The notes beneath the pieces are model-generated. The model had not been told where the DNA came from. It saw only the letters and a list, made by a program, of their open reading frames with translations, and searched no databases. Positions 8,676-17,189 of a stretch of DNA of 64,000 nt are shown here, piece after piece. A program made the translations under genes and the position numbers. Positions within the stretch are counted from its first letter, which is position 1, and the number at the start of each line of letters is the position of its first letter. Origin of the DNA: Bradyrhizobium frederickii (GTDB lineage Bacteria > Pseudomonadota > Alphaproteobacteria > Rhizobiales > Xanthobacteraceae); the NCBI RefSeq assembly GCF_004570865.1, contig NZ_SPQS01000015.1, positions 62,001 through 126,000 on the forward strand, given 5' to 3'.

Positions 8676-10148
8676 TCACCCCATCCGCAGCCAGGGCAAC
8701 ACGATCAGCAGGAGCCCAGCGAAATAAAGCAGTCCGAAGATCAGGCCAAAGCCCCAGAACTGGCCCTTCCCGATATAGCCGCTGCCGAAATACATCGGCG
8801 CGGGCCCGGTCGCGTAAGGCGAGATCACGCCCATCAGGCCGAGCGAGTACATGCAGAGCATGGCGAGCGTCGTGACCGGCAGATCGGGGATGCCCGATCC
8901 GACCGCGAGCACCACCGGCAGCACCGCGGCGGCATGCGAGGTGATGCTCGAGAAGAAATAGTGGATCCAGAAGAACAGCGCGACCAGAAGCAGCATCGCG
9001 GTCGACGGCGACAGTCCGGCGAGCGGCTTGGCGTATTCGGTCGCGAACCATTTGATGAAGCCGATCTCGTTGAGGCCGGAGGCCAGCGTCAGCAGCGAGG
9101 TGAAATAGAAGAACACCTCCCAGGCGCTCTTCTCGCTGACGATGTCGGCGAACTCGATCACCCCGGTCACCAGCATCAAGGAGATCACGATGAACACGAC
9201 GGTGGTGGCATTGACGAAGTTCGAGCCGAGCACGGGCACGTGGATGTCCGGGCTCGAGCCCGCGATCCACAAGAACATCGCGAGCACGATCAGGCCGAGC
9301 ATGATCCACTCGTTGCGCGACATCGGTCCCATGGCGCCGAGCTCTTTCGCCGCCCAATCGGAGATCTCCGGGCTGCGCTTCACCTCGGGCCGGCATACCA
9401 GGTAGCTGAGCAGCGGCACGAGAACCATCAGCAGGATGCCGAGCGGCGCGAAGCCGAGAAACCACTGGCCCCAGCTGACCTCGACCCCGACGGTCTTCTT
9501 GGCGATCGCCAGCGCCGCCGCGTTGGGCGCCAGCGCCGTGAAGAACAGCGAGCTCGTGACGGCGGTCGCGGCAAAGGCCGTCCACATCACGTAGGTGCCG
9601 ATCCTGCCGGCGGTCGGCCCCGGCTCGGAGCCGTAGATGCGCGGGATGTTGCTGATGATGGGATAGACAATGCCGCCGCTACGTGCGGTGTTCGAGGGCG
9701 TTGCCGGCGCGAGCAGGAAGTCCGACATCGCCACGGCATAACCAAGGCCGAGCGTGTTGCGGCCGAGCCGCTGCACCAGCACCAATGCGATGCGCCGGCC
9801 GAGCTGGCTCTTGCGATAGCCGATCGAGAACACGAAGGCGCCGACGATCAACCAGACCGTGCTCTCGGCAAAGCCTGCCAGCATCCAGCGCAGCGACTTG
9901 GTCGGATCGGGATCGATATAGCCGGCAACGCCCGCGACCGTCAGGCCGATGAAGCCGACGGCGCCGACCGGCATCGATTCCAGGATGAGCCCGGTGATGA
10001 CGGCCGCGAACACCGCGAAATAGTGCCATTGATTGACGTTGAGCCCCGAGGGCGCCGGCCACAGATAGATCACCAGCCACACCGCGAGCGGTGCGACCAG
10101 TCTCCAGCGAAACCCCTTCGCCTCCGGTGCCTGCGAATTGGCGATCAT
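8676..10148 (-). CDS. DASS-family (divalent anion:Na+) symporter
   Basis: 490 residues with 11-12 hydrophobic segments. It has the hallmarks of SLC13/DASS carriers: a first half with LLAPATPSNTARSGG (the SNT substrate/sodium motif) near residue 150, and a second half with FFSSITSHAAAVLPV near 410 carrying the matching SXT-type motif. Substrates in this family are C4/C6 di- and tricarboxylates or related anions; this member resembles the CitT/TtdT-like branch, but the substrate cannot be read. A GGGGAGGG ribosome-binding site sits a few bases before the ATG. It appears monocistronic. Confidence 0.85.
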   Translation of the reverse strand: MIANSQAPEAKGFRWRLVAPLAVWLVIYLWPAPSGLNVNQWHYFAVFAAVITGLILESMPVGAVGFIGLTVAGVAGYIDPDPTKSLRWMLAGFAESTVWLIVGAFVFSIGYRKSQLGRRIALVLVQRLGRNTLGLGYAVAMSDFLLAPATPSNTARSGGIVYPIISNIPRIYGSEPGPTAGRIGTYVMWTAFAATAVTSSLFFTALAPNAAALAIAKKTVGVEVSWGQWFLGFAPLGILLMVLVPLLSYLVCRPEVKRSPEISDWAAKELGAMGPMSRNEWIMLGLIVLAMFLWIAGSSPDIHVPVLGSNFVNATTVVFIVISLMLVTGVIEFADIVSEKSAWEVFFYFTSLLTLASGLNEIGFIKWFATEYAKPLAGLSPSTAMLLLVALFFWIHYFFSSITSHAAAVLPVVLAVGSGIPDLPVTTLAMLCMYSLGLMGVISPYATGPAPMYFGSGYIGKGQFWGFGLIFGLLYFAGLLLIVLPWLRMG

Positions 10149-10261
10149 GGGCCCTCCCCTCGATTATGGTCGCATTGTGCAGCCCGTTGGCCGAGCACAG
10201 CTCTTGTCCCGGTGCGGCGTATACGGACTGTCGGTGACGCGATCAATGGCCTGGCATAAAT

Positions 10262-11068
10262 CTACCGACCCTTGAAACGCGGCTTGCGGCGGCCCAGGAA
10301 TGCCTCAACGCCCTCCTTGTGATCTTCGCTGAAACTGGCCAGCGCGAACTGGTCGACATCCATGTGGCTGGCGAGATCGTCCAGCGCATGCGCGAGCCGG
10401 TTGACCGTGAGCTTCGTCATCGCAACCGAGAGCGGCGGCTGCGCGGCGACCTTGCGAGCGAGCTCCATGGCGGCATCGAAGGCATGGCCGGGATCGGTCA
10501 CCTGTTCCACCAGGCCCCACTCATAGGCCTCATCCGCCGAGATGCGTTGGTCGGCCAGGATCACCGCCTGCTTGGTGCGGGCGGGTCCGATCAGGTGCAG
10601 CATGCGCGGGATGCTCTGCCAGCTCATGTTCATGCCGAGCCCGATCTCGGGCACGCGCAGATGCGCGTCGTGCCCCATCACGCGGAAGTCGAGCGCCACG
10701 GCCAGCGCGACGCCGCCGCCGACGCAAAAACCCTCGATCGCCGCGATCGTGATCTGCTCCATCTCCTGCCAGGCGTGCGTCAAGCGCGGTCCGAGCTTGA
10801 GGTGCCGGCGCAGCGTGCCGAGATCCATCTCCTTGCGCGAGCGGCCCTCGTCGTCTTTCAAGTCGAAGCCGGCGCTGAATGCGCTGGTGCTGCCGGTCAG
10901 AACCACGACGGAGGTTGTCGCGTCATCTTCGAAGCTGCGCGCGGCCGCGGTGAGCTGCCGCAGCGCCTCGGGCGACAGCGCATTGATGCCGTCATTGCGG
11001 TCGAACCGCACGATCGCGATCCGCCCCTCCGGCCCGTGACCCTTCTCGATCGTCACGTAATTGGTCAA
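10262..11068 (-). CDS. enoyl-CoA hydratase/isomerase family protein
   Basis: 268 residues from a TTG start that follows a GGGAGA ribosome-binding site by about six bases; the in-frame ATG further upstream would run into the next gene. It is a crotonase-fold protein: the oxyanion-hole segments are LTGSTSAFSAGFDL and IEGFCVGGGVALAVALDFRV, followed by PEIGLGMN with the conserved catalytic-type Glu. It ends in the typical SEDHKEGVEAFLGRRKPRFKGR tail. It may act in fatty-acid or other CoA-thioester degradation; the exact substrate is not predictable. Confidence 0.88.
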   Translation of the reverse strand: MTNYVTIEKGHGPEGRIAIVRFDRNDGINALSPEALRQLTAAARSFEDDATTSVVVLTGSTSAFSAGFDLKDDEGRSRKEMDLGTLRRHLKLGPRLTHAWQEMEQITIAAIEGFCVGGGVALAVALDFRVMGHDAHLRVPEIGLGMNMSWQSIPRMLHLIGPARTKQAVILADQRISADEAYEWGLVEQVTDPGHAFDAAMELARKVAAQPPLSVAMTKLTVNRLAHALDDLASHMDVDQFALASFSEDHKEGVEAFLGRRKPRFKGR

Positions 11069-11099
11069 CGGAAGTCTCCCCTGTTCTTGTTGCTCTTGA

Positions 11100-11858
11100 T
11101 CACAGATGTCCGGTGCGCCGGTGCTCCGGCTCACTGCCGTGGACCGGAAACCGGATCGTCGTCCCGATGGTGATCCAGTTGGCGTTCTCGCCGCCGATGT
11201 TGCGGCCGTAGATCACGTCGACGGAAAATATCTCGTTCGGCCGGTAGCGGACGCCGGTCTGCAACCGCGGTTGCACGACGCTCGCGACCTCGGACGCGCC
11301 GGCCTGGCCATAGGCTTCGATCGTCCATTGCAACGTGTCCGTGAACTTCCAGTCGAAGCCGATGCCATAGGTCAGGTAGTGGCGATCCACGGTGCGATCC
11401 CAGAGCCAGCCGCCGTTGACGTTGATGCGCATGGTCTCGGACAGGCGGAAGGTCGCGGGGATGACGGCAAAGGCGGACAGCGCCTCGCCGGTCGCCACGT
11501 CGAACGATCCCCCGCCATAGGCCGACAATCCCCATCGCCCCACCCCGGTCGGGATGAAGTTCGTCTTGGCCTTGGGAGCGATCGTCGTGCTCCAATCGCC
11601 ATCGCTGCGGGCGCGGATGGTCTGGAGGCTGAGCTCGATCGGCCTGAAGGGATCGACGACGCAGGAGGGATTGGCGACCGCCGAAAAATCGGTGTTGGTC
11701 GCGGCCGACATCCAGCTCTCGACCTTGCAGGAGCCGACCTCGGAGATGTCGGCGGCATCGACCGCATAGGCGCCATTCGCAGCGCGCGCATCATGCGCCG
11801 CCAATGCGACAAGAGCCGCGATTGCGGCAATTATTCCGGTTCGTTCAGGCCAGCCCAT
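11100..11858 (-). CDS. outer-membrane beta-barrel protein, unknown substrate
   Basis: 252 residues with a signal peptide ending near AHDARAANG. The mature protein is a series of short amphipathic beta strands with alternating hydrophobic residues and many Trp/Tyr (TFRLSETMRINVNGGWLW, DWKFTDTLQWTIEAYGQ, QTGVRYRPNEIFSVDVIYGR). This fits a small outer-membrane barrel. I do not know the function. It is divergent from the nitrile hydratase operon with only 62 bp between the start codons, so the two may share control. Confidence 0.7.
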   Translation of the reverse strand: MGWPERTGIIAAIAALVALAAHDARAANGAYAVDAADISEVGSCKVESWMSAATNTDFSAVANPSCVVDPFRPIELSLQTIRARSDGDWSTTIAPKAKTNFIPTGVGRWGLSAYGGGSFDVATGEALSAFAVIPATFRLSETMRINVNGGWLWDRTVDRHYLTYGIGFDWKFTDTLQWTIEAYGQAGASEVASVVQPRLQTGVRYRPNEIFSVDVIYGRNIGGENANWITIGTTIRFPVHGSEPEHRRTGHL

Positions 11859-11920
11859 GGCGAGATGTTAGCAGAGTCTTCGCCTCGACAAGGCCCGGAT
11901 TCTGGGACTATGTTCGCGCC

Positions 11921-12547
11921 ATGAGCGAGCACCACCACGACCACGATCACGACCATTCCGAGCTGTCGGAGACCGAGCTGCGCGTGCGCGCGCTCGAGAC
12001 CATCCTGACGGAAAAGGGCTATGTCGAGCCCGCCGCGCTCGATGCCATCATCCAGGCCTACGAGACCAAGATCGGCCCGCACAACGGCGCACGCGTCGTC
12101 GCCAAGGCCTGGACCGATCCGACCTTCAAGAAGGCACTGCTGGAGGACGGCTCCAAGGCGATCGGCACGCTCGGCCATGTCAGCCGCGTCGGCGACCATC
12201 TCGTCGTGGTCGAGAACACGCCGGAGCGCCACAACATGGTCGTGTGCACACTATGCTCCTGCTACCCCTGGGAAATGCTGGGGCTGCCGCCGGTCTGGTA
12301 CAAGGCCGCGCCCTACCGCTCGCGTGCGGTGAAGGATCCGCGCGGCGTGCTCGCCGATTTCGGCGTCACCCTGCCCAAGGACATGGAAATCCGGGTATGG
12401 GATTCCACTGCCGAGACGCGCTTCCTGGTGCTGCCGATGCGCCCCGCGGGCACGGAGGGATGGAGCGAGGAGCGGCTCGCCGAGCTCGTCACCCGCGATT
12501 CCATGATCGGCACCGGCTTTCCCAGCACGCCCGGAGCGCCGTCATGA
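11921..12547 (+). CDS. nthA: nitrile hydratase alpha subunit, cobalt type
   Basis: 208 residues. Nitrile hydratase turns nitriles into amides. The metal-binding claw is V-C-T-L-C-S-C at residues 108-114; Thr at the third position marks the cobalt class (iron enzymes have Ser). The second and third Cys of the claw are the ones normally oxidised to sulfinic and sulfenic acids. The N-terminus is unusual, with alternating His/Asp at residues 4-12 that could bind metal. The frame is open further upstream, but the family begins near this ATG. The stop overlaps the beta-subunit ATG by 4 bp. Confidence 0.95.
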   Translation: MSEHHHDHDHDHSELSETELRVRALETILTEKGYVEPAALDAIIQAYETKIGPHNGARVVAKAWTDPTFKKALLEDGSKAIGTLGHVSRVGDHLVVVENTPERHNMVVCTLCSCYPWEMLGLPPVWYKAAPYRSRAVKDPRGVLADFGVTLPKDMEIRVWDSTAETRFLVLPMRPAGTEGWSEERLAELVTRDSMIGTGFPSTPGAPS

Positions 12548-13203
12548 ACGGCGTGCACGACATGGGCGGCATGGACGGGTTCGGCAAGGTCGAGCCCGAG
12601 CCGAACGAGCCGATGTTTCACGAGGAATGGGAGTCACGTGTGCTCGCGATGGTGCGCGCGATGGGCGCGGCCGGCGCCTTCAACATCGACACCTCGCGTT
12701 ACTATCGCGAAACGCTGCCGCCGCACGTGTACCTCTCGAGCTCCTATTACAAGAAGTGGTTCCTCGGGCTCGAGGAGATGCTGATCGAGAAGGGCTACCT
12801 CACCAGGGAGGAGGTCGAAGCCGGCCATGCGATGCAGCCCGCAAAGGCGCTCAAGCACGGCAAGTTCGATCGCGCCAATGTCGAGCGCGTGATGGTGCGC
12901 GGCAAGTTCGCCCGCCCCGCCCCGGCGCCCGCTAGGTTCAAGATCGGCGATCGCGTCCGCGCCAAGAACATCCATCCGACCACGCATACAAGGCTGCCGC
13001 GCTATGTCCGCGGCCATGTCGGCGTTGTCGAGCTCAACCATGGCTGCCACGTGTTTCCTGATACGGCGGCGATGGAGCGCGGCGAACATCCGCAATGGCT
13101 TTACACGGTCGTGTTCGAAGGCCGCGACCTCTGGGGCGAGGACGGCGATCCGACCCTGAAGGTCTCGATCGACGCCTTCGAGCCCTATCTGGATCCGGCG
13201 TGA
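12544..13203 (+). CDS. nthB: nitrile hydratase beta subunit
   Basis: 219 residues starting MNGVHDMGGMDGFG, the usual N-terminus of the family. The C-terminal SH3-like barrel is visible from about residue 135 (FKIGDRVRAKN, THTRLPRYVRGHVGVVE, LYTVVFEGRDLWG). It forms the heterodimer with the alpha subunit and supplies the Arg residues that contact the modified claw cysteines. It starts inside the alpha stop codon and its own stop (TGA) overlaps the start of the accessory gene, so the three genes are one translational unit. Confidence 0.95.
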   Translation: MNGVHDMGGMDGFGKVEPEPNEPMFHEEWESRVLAMVRAMGAAGAFNIDTSRYYRETLPPHVYLSSSYYKKWFLGLEEMLIEKGYLTREEVEAGHAMQPAKALKHGKFDRANVERVMVRGKFARPAPAPARFKIGDRVRAKNIHPTTHTRLPRYVRGHVGVVELNHGCHVFPDTAAMERGEHPQWLYTVVFEGRDLWGEDGDPTLKVSIDAFEPYLDPA

Positions 13204-13580
13204 TGAGCAGCGCGCTTGCCGCTGCCGCGACGGCGGCCATTCCGAGCATTCCGCGCGATGACGACGGTCCGGTGTTCCGCGCGCCCTGGGAGGCGCATGC
13301 ATTTGCGATGGCCCTGACGCTGCACCAGCGCGGCGTGTTCACCTGGCCGGAATGGGCTGCTGCACTCGCGCATCAGATCAAACGAGCGCAGGCCGCGGGC
13401 GATCCAGACACCGGCGAGACCTATTACCTGCACTGGCTCGCCACGCTGGAAGGCCTGGTGGCAAGCAAAGGCGTCGCCTCGACGGACACGCTGCACCGCT
13501 ATCGCGATGCCTGGGACCGCGCCGCCGACCGCACGCCGCATGGCAAGCCGATCGAGCTGCGGCCGGAGGATTTTCGATAG
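13203..13580 (+). CDS. nitrile hydratase accessory protein (P14K/NhlE-like)
   Basis: 125 residues. It has the family signature: PVFRAPWEAHAFAMALTLHQRGVFTWPEW, then a helical C-terminus with YYLHWLATLEGLV. Proteins of this type resemble the N-terminal part of the beta subunit and act as self-subunit-swapping chaperones that load cobalt into the alpha subunit. The ATG overlaps the beta stop by one base. No amidase gene, which often accompanies nitrile hydratase, is seen next to it. Confidence 0.88.
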   Translation: MSSALAAAATAAIPSIPRDDDGPVFRAPWEAHAFAMALTLHQRGVFTWPEWAAALAHQIKRAQAAGDPDTGETYYLHWLATLEGLVASKGVASTDTLHRYRDAWDRAADRTPHGKPIELRPEDFR

Positions 13581-13616
13581 TCCTTTGCCATTGCTGTACG
13601 GCGGCCGCCCCACTCT

Positions 13617-13748
13617 CCGCCGTCATCCTGAGGCGCGAACCTTGCGATGCCTTGCATCGCAAGGTGAAGCCTCGAAGAATGGGCTCCGGGCGCGCTTGCA
13701 GCCCATCCTTCGAGGCGCGCAAGGGCGCGCACCTCAGGATGACGGCGG
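13617..13748. repeat. 132-bp branched palindromic element, copy 1
   Basis: The outer arms are a perfect 17-bp inverted repeat (13617-13633 and 13732-13748; the right arm reads CCTCAGGATGACGGCGG). Two inner hairpins follow: 13639-13650 with 13654-13665 (perfect 12 bp, 3-base loop) and 13669-13685 with 13700-13716 (15 of 17 or better). A related element lies at 28188-28340. The architecture is that of a non-autonomous dispersed repeat (REP/MITE-like) placed between converging genes. It may also act as a bidirectional terminator. Confidence 0.85.
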
Positions 13749-13763
13749 TGGGTGTGACAGCCC

Positions 13764-14477
13764 TCACCGCCCCGCCACGAACTCCCGCCACCCCTTCGCC
13801 CGCAGGCTGCACGCGGGACACTCGCCGCAGCCATAGCCCCAATCGTGCTGCGCGCCGCGTTCGCCGAGATAACAGGTGTGGGAGTGCTCGCGGATCAGAT
13901 CGACCAGCCCCTCGCCGCCGAGATCCTGCGCCAGCTGCCAGGTCGCGGCCTTGTCGATCCACATCAAGGGCGTATGCAGCTCAAACTTCCTGGCCATGCC
14001 GAGCGAGAGCGCCGTCTGCATGGCGCGGATGGTCTCGTCGCGACAATCGGGATAGCCGGAATAATCCGTCTCGCACATGCCGCCGACGATATGGGTGATG
14101 CCGCGCCGGTAGGCCAGCGCCGCAGCGAAGGTCAGGAACACCAGGTTGCGGCCGGGCACGAAGGTGTTCGGCAGGCCGTCGGCGCCCATAGCGATCGCGA
14201 CGTCGCGCGTCAGCGCGGTCTCTGACACCGCCGCCAGCGTCGGGATCGACAGGGTATGGCTGTCGCCGAGCTTTGCGGCCCAATCCGCGCGCAACGCCTT
14301 GACGCCGTCGAACAGCCGCTCGCGGCAGGCGAGCTCGATGGCGTGGCGCTGGCCGTAGTCGAATCCCAGCGTCTCCACGCGCGAAAAGCGGCTGAGCGCC
14401 CAGGCAAGGCAGGTGGTGGAATCCTGCCCGCCGGAAAACAGCACCAGCGCGGTTTCGGATGAACATGTGTCGCTCAT
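13764..14477 (-). CDS. queC: QueC, 7-cyano-7-deazaguanine synthase
   Basis: 237 residues from the ATG before SDTCSS; the longer open frame upstream is not QueC-like. The PP-loop ATP pyrophosphatase motif FSGGQDST lies at residues 14-21. The C-terminal zinc site is C-X8-G-X4-GYGCGECPAC (last 40 residues). QueC converts 7-carboxy-7-deazaguanine to preQ0 using ATP and ammonia, in queuosine tRNA synthesis. No other queuosine gene is in the window. It is divergent from mazG. Confidence 0.95.
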   Translation of the reverse strand: MSDTCSSETALVLFSGGQDSTTCLAWALSRFSRVETLGFDYGQRHAIELACRERLFDGVKALRADWAAKLGDSHTLSIPTLAAVSETALTRDVAIAMGADGLPNTFVPGRNLVFLTFAAALAYRRGITHIVGGMCETDYSGYPDCRDETIRAMQTALSLGMARKFELHTPLMWIDKAATWQLAQDLGGEGLVDLIREHSHTCYLGERGAQHDWGYGCGECPACSLRAKGWREFVAGR

Positions 14478-14603
14478 GGCCCGCGCTTTAGCATTGTGGA
14501 ACGTCTCAGCCAATCGGTGGAAATCGACCCGTTCCGCACGCCCGCGCTGGGAACGGCGGCCGGCTTTTGGCATAAAGCTGGGAGCCAGGAGAATAGCCCC
14601 GCA

Positions 14604-15458
14604 ATGACCCCTTCCCGCGATATTTCCCGCCTGATCGAGATCATGGCGGCGTTGCGCACGCCGGTGACCGGCTGCCCCTGGGACCTCGAGCAGAATTTTG
14701 CGACCATCGCGCCCTACACGATCGAGGAGGCCTATGAGGTGGTGGATGCCATCACGCGCGGCGACCTCGATGATCTCCGCGAAGAGCTCGGCGACCTCCT
14801 GCTCCAGGTGGTGTTCCACGCTCAGATGGCGTCGGAGCAGAACGCTTTCGCGTTCGGCGACGTCGTCGAAGCCATCACCCGTAAGATGATCCGACGCCAT
14901 CCCCACGTCTTCGCCGACAAGGACGGCAACCTCGCCTCCTCCCACGTCAAGGAGGTCTGGGACCGCATCAAGGCCGAGGAGAAAGCCGAGCGCGCCGCGC
15001 GCCGGCCGCCCGAAGAGACGCCGACGCACAAATCGCTGCTGTCAGGCGTGAAGGCCGGCCAGCCCGCGCTGACCCGCGCCATGGAGCTGCAGCGCAAGGC
15101 CTCGACCGTCGGCTTCGACTGGAACGACCCGCGCGCTGTGCTCGCCAAGATCCGCGAGGAGGCCGACGAGATCGAGGCCGCGCTCGACCGTGGCGACAAG
15201 CAGGAGCTGGCGGAAGAGACCGGCGACCTCATGTTCGCCCTCGTCAATCTCGCCCGCCATGTCGATGCCGACCCGGAAGCGGCGTTGCGCGCGACCAACG
15301 CGAAATTCGAGCGGCGCTTTGCCTATATCGAACGCGCGCTGGAGGCGCAGGGCCGCACGCTGGAGCAGGCGTCGCTGGCCGAGATGGATGCGCTGTGGAA
15401 CGAGGCCAAGGCTGAGACGAAGCCGGAGTCAGAGGGGCGCAAGGAAGCGCGCCGGTAA
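14604..15458 (+). CDS. mazG: MazG, nucleoside triphosphate pyrophosphohydrolase
   Basis: 284 residues. It has the tandem MazG fold: N-terminal unit with GCPWDLEQNF and EEAYEVVDAI...EELGDLLLQVVFHAQ (the EEXX-E metal site), and a second unit with EEADEIEAAL...EETGDLMFALVNLARH. MazG hydrolyses (d)NTPs to NMP and pyrophosphate, and clears aberrant nucleotides or lowers (p)ppGpp. An AGGAGA ribosome-binding site lies about 11 bases before the chosen ATG. The order mazG/hflX/hfq/ntrX is common in alphaproteobacteria, although here mazG faces hflX. Confidence 0.95.
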   Translation: MTPSRDISRLIEIMAALRTPVTGCPWDLEQNFATIAPYTIEEAYEVVDAITRGDLDDLREELGDLLLQVVFHAQMASEQNAFAFGDVVEAITRKMIRRHPHVFADKDGNLASSHVKEVWDRIKAEEKAERAARRPPEETPTHKSLLSGVKAGQPALTRAMELQRKASTVGFDWNDPRAVLAKIREEADEIEAALDRGDKQELAEETGDLMFALVNLARHVDADPEAALRATNAKFERRFAYIERALEAQGRTLEQASLAEMDALWNEAKAETKPESEGRKEARR

Positions 15459-15463
15459 TTCCA

Positions 15464-15505
15464 CTGTCGTCCCGGATCTGCGCTTACGCTTGTCCGGGAC
15501 GACAG
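15464..15505. repeat. 13-bp perfect inverted repeat between mazG and hflX
   Basis: The arms are CTGTCGTCCCGGA (15464-15476) and its exact complement (15493-15505) around a 16-base loop. It lies between two converging genes and could end transcription from both sides, although no T-tract follows. The CCCGGA/TCCGGGAC core recurs in the larger element at 28404-28543, so it looks like a short member of a dispersed palindrome family. Confidence 0.75.
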
Positions 15506-15546
15506 CACCGCCGAGGCCGCAGTTGGCGCAACTCAGGCGGCGGGTC

Positions 15547-16929
15547 CTATGTCGCGAGATGCGGCACCGCGTCGAACCTCGACACCACGATGTCCCGCTT
15601 GGTCTCGTCCACCCGCACGGTCATGTCGAAGCGGCCGTCGTGCAGCTCCTTGGCCAGCACCTCGGCATTGCGGTGCAGCCAGCTAATGCCGGCGCCGTCG
15701 GCGGCGTCGATGGAGAGATCGAGCGTGGTGCGCTTTGCGGCAAGGCGTTCCTCGATCGCGGCGAGCAATGCATCGACGCCCTCGCCCGTGACGGCGGAGA
15801 CCAGCATGGCCGGGTGGTCGACGGGCCGGCGCGCCGCGATGTTCAAAAGCTCTTCGCGCTGCTCGGAATCGTAACGGTCGATCTTGTTCCAGACTTCGAT
15901 GATGCGGCCTGAATCATCGGGGTTGATGCCGAGCTGACGCAGCACCGCGTCGACGTCGCTCTGCTGCGCCTCGGCATCCTCATGCGAGATGTCGCGCACA
16001 TGGAGAATGACGTCGGCCTCGAGCACCTCCTCCAGCGTGGCGCGGAAGGCGGCGACGAGCTGGGTCGGCAGGTTGGAGATGAAGCCGACCGTGTCCGACA
16101 GCATCGCCTTGCCGCCATGCGGCAGGTTGAGCGCGCGCAAGGTCGGATCGAGCGTCGCAAACAGCATGTCGGCGGCCTGCACGTCGGCGCGGGTCAGGCG
16201 GTTGAACAGCGTCGACTTGCCGGCATTGGTGTAGCCGACCAGCGCGACGACGCGATACGGCACACGCTGACGTCCCGCACGATGCAGCCGCCGCGTCGCC
16301 TGCACCTTCTTCAGCTCGCCCTCGAGCTTGGAGATGCGTTCCTGGATGAGGCGGCGGTCCGCTTCGATCTGCGTCTCGCCGGGACCGCCCATGAAGCCGA
16401 AGCCGCCGCGCTGGCGCTCCAGATGGGTCCAGGAGCGCACGAGGCGCGAGCGCTGGTAGTTGAGATGCGCGAGCTCGACCTGGAGCGAGCCTTCCCGCGT
16501 CTTGGCACGGCGGCCGAAGATTTCCAGGATCAGCCCGGTGCGGTCCAGCACCTTGGCGTGCAGCTCCTTCTCGAGATTGCGCTGCTGGATCGGCGCCAGC
16601 GCGCAATCCATCACCACGAGCTCGACCTCGAGGGTCTTGATCAGGCCAGCGATCTCCTCGACCTTGCCCTTGCCGATATAAGTGGCGGGACGGATCTGGC
16701 TGATCGGTGCGATGATGGCGTCGGCGACGACGAGATCGATCGCGCGCGCGAGGCCGGCGGCTTCGTCGAGCCGTGCCTCGGCGTCACGCAAGACATGTGT
16801 TTCCGATTGCGCGTCGGTACCGCCCGCGCGCACACGCAAGTAGGGGCCGATGACAAGCACCCGCCCCGTCTGCTTTGCCCCTGCCGACCGCGGACGGTCG
16901 GCATCCCCGTCGAAATTCCGGGGTTCCAA
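15547..16929 (-). CDS. hflX: HflX, ribosome-associated GTPase
   Basis: 460 residues. The N-terminal HflX domain (about residues 25-200) contains the glycine-rich GFGFMGGPGETQIEADRR segment, then a coiled coil. The GTPase domain has G1 GYTNAGKS, a G2/G3 region with LFATLDPT and DTVGFISNLP, and G4 NKID. HflX splits stalled or heat-damaged ribosomes and binds the 50S subunit. It lies 11 bp downstream of hfq on the same strand, as in many proteobacteria. Confidence 0.96.
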   Translation of the reverse strand: MEPRNFDGDADRPRSAGAKQTGRVLVIGPYLRVRAGGTDAQSETHVLRDAEARLDEAAGLARAIDLVVADAIIAPISQIRPATYIGKGKVEEIAGLIKTLEVELVVMDCALAPIQQRNLEKELHAKVLDRTGLILEIFGRRAKTREGSLQVELAHLNYQRSRLVRSWTHLERQRGGFGFMGGPGETQIEADRRLIQERISKLEGELKKVQATRRLHRAGRQRVPYRVVALVGYTNAGKSTLFNRLTRADVQAADMLFATLDPTLRALNLPHGGKAMLSDTVGFISNLPTQLVAAFRATLEEVLEADVILHVRDISHEDAEAQQSDVDAVLRQLGINPDDSGRIIEVWNKIDRYDSEQREELLNIAARRPVDHPAMLVSAVTGEGVDALLAAIEERLAAKRTTLDLSIDAADGAGISWLHRNAEVLAKELHDGRFDMTVRVDETKRDIVVSRFDAVPHLAT

Positions 16930-16940
16930 TCAGATCACTC

Positions 16941-17189
16941 TCAAGCCGGCTGATCCTCGCCGCCTTCGAACAGCTGGATCGGAGCACCAGGCATGATGGT
17001 CGAGATCGCATGCTTGTAGACCAGCTGCGAATGACCATCGCGCCGAAGCAGCAAACAGAAATTGTCGAACCAGGTCACGATGCCCTGGAGCTTTACTCCG
17101 TTGACCAGAAAGATCGTCAGTGGCGTCTTGGTTTTGCGAACGTGATTGAGGAAGGTGTCCTGTAGGTTTTGTGCGCGGTCTGCCGCCAT
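16941..17189 (-). CDS. hfq: Hfq, RNA chaperone
   Basis: 82 residues, a compact Sm-like protein. Sm1 carries the Q8-type QNLQDTFLNH start and FLVNGVKLQGIVTWFDNF. Sm2 has LVYKHAISTI with the YKH motif that contacts RNA uridines. The C-terminal tail is short, as in alphaproteobacteria. Hfq forms a hexamer that pairs small RNAs with mRNAs and in rhizobia affects nitrogen-fixation regulators. It sits between ntrX (upstream, 314 bp gap) and hflX. Confidence 0.97.
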   Translation of the reverse strand: MAADRAQNLQDTFLNHVRKTKTPLTIFLVNGVKLQGIVTWFDNFCLLLRRDGHSQLVYKHAISTIMPGAPIQLFEGGEDQPA

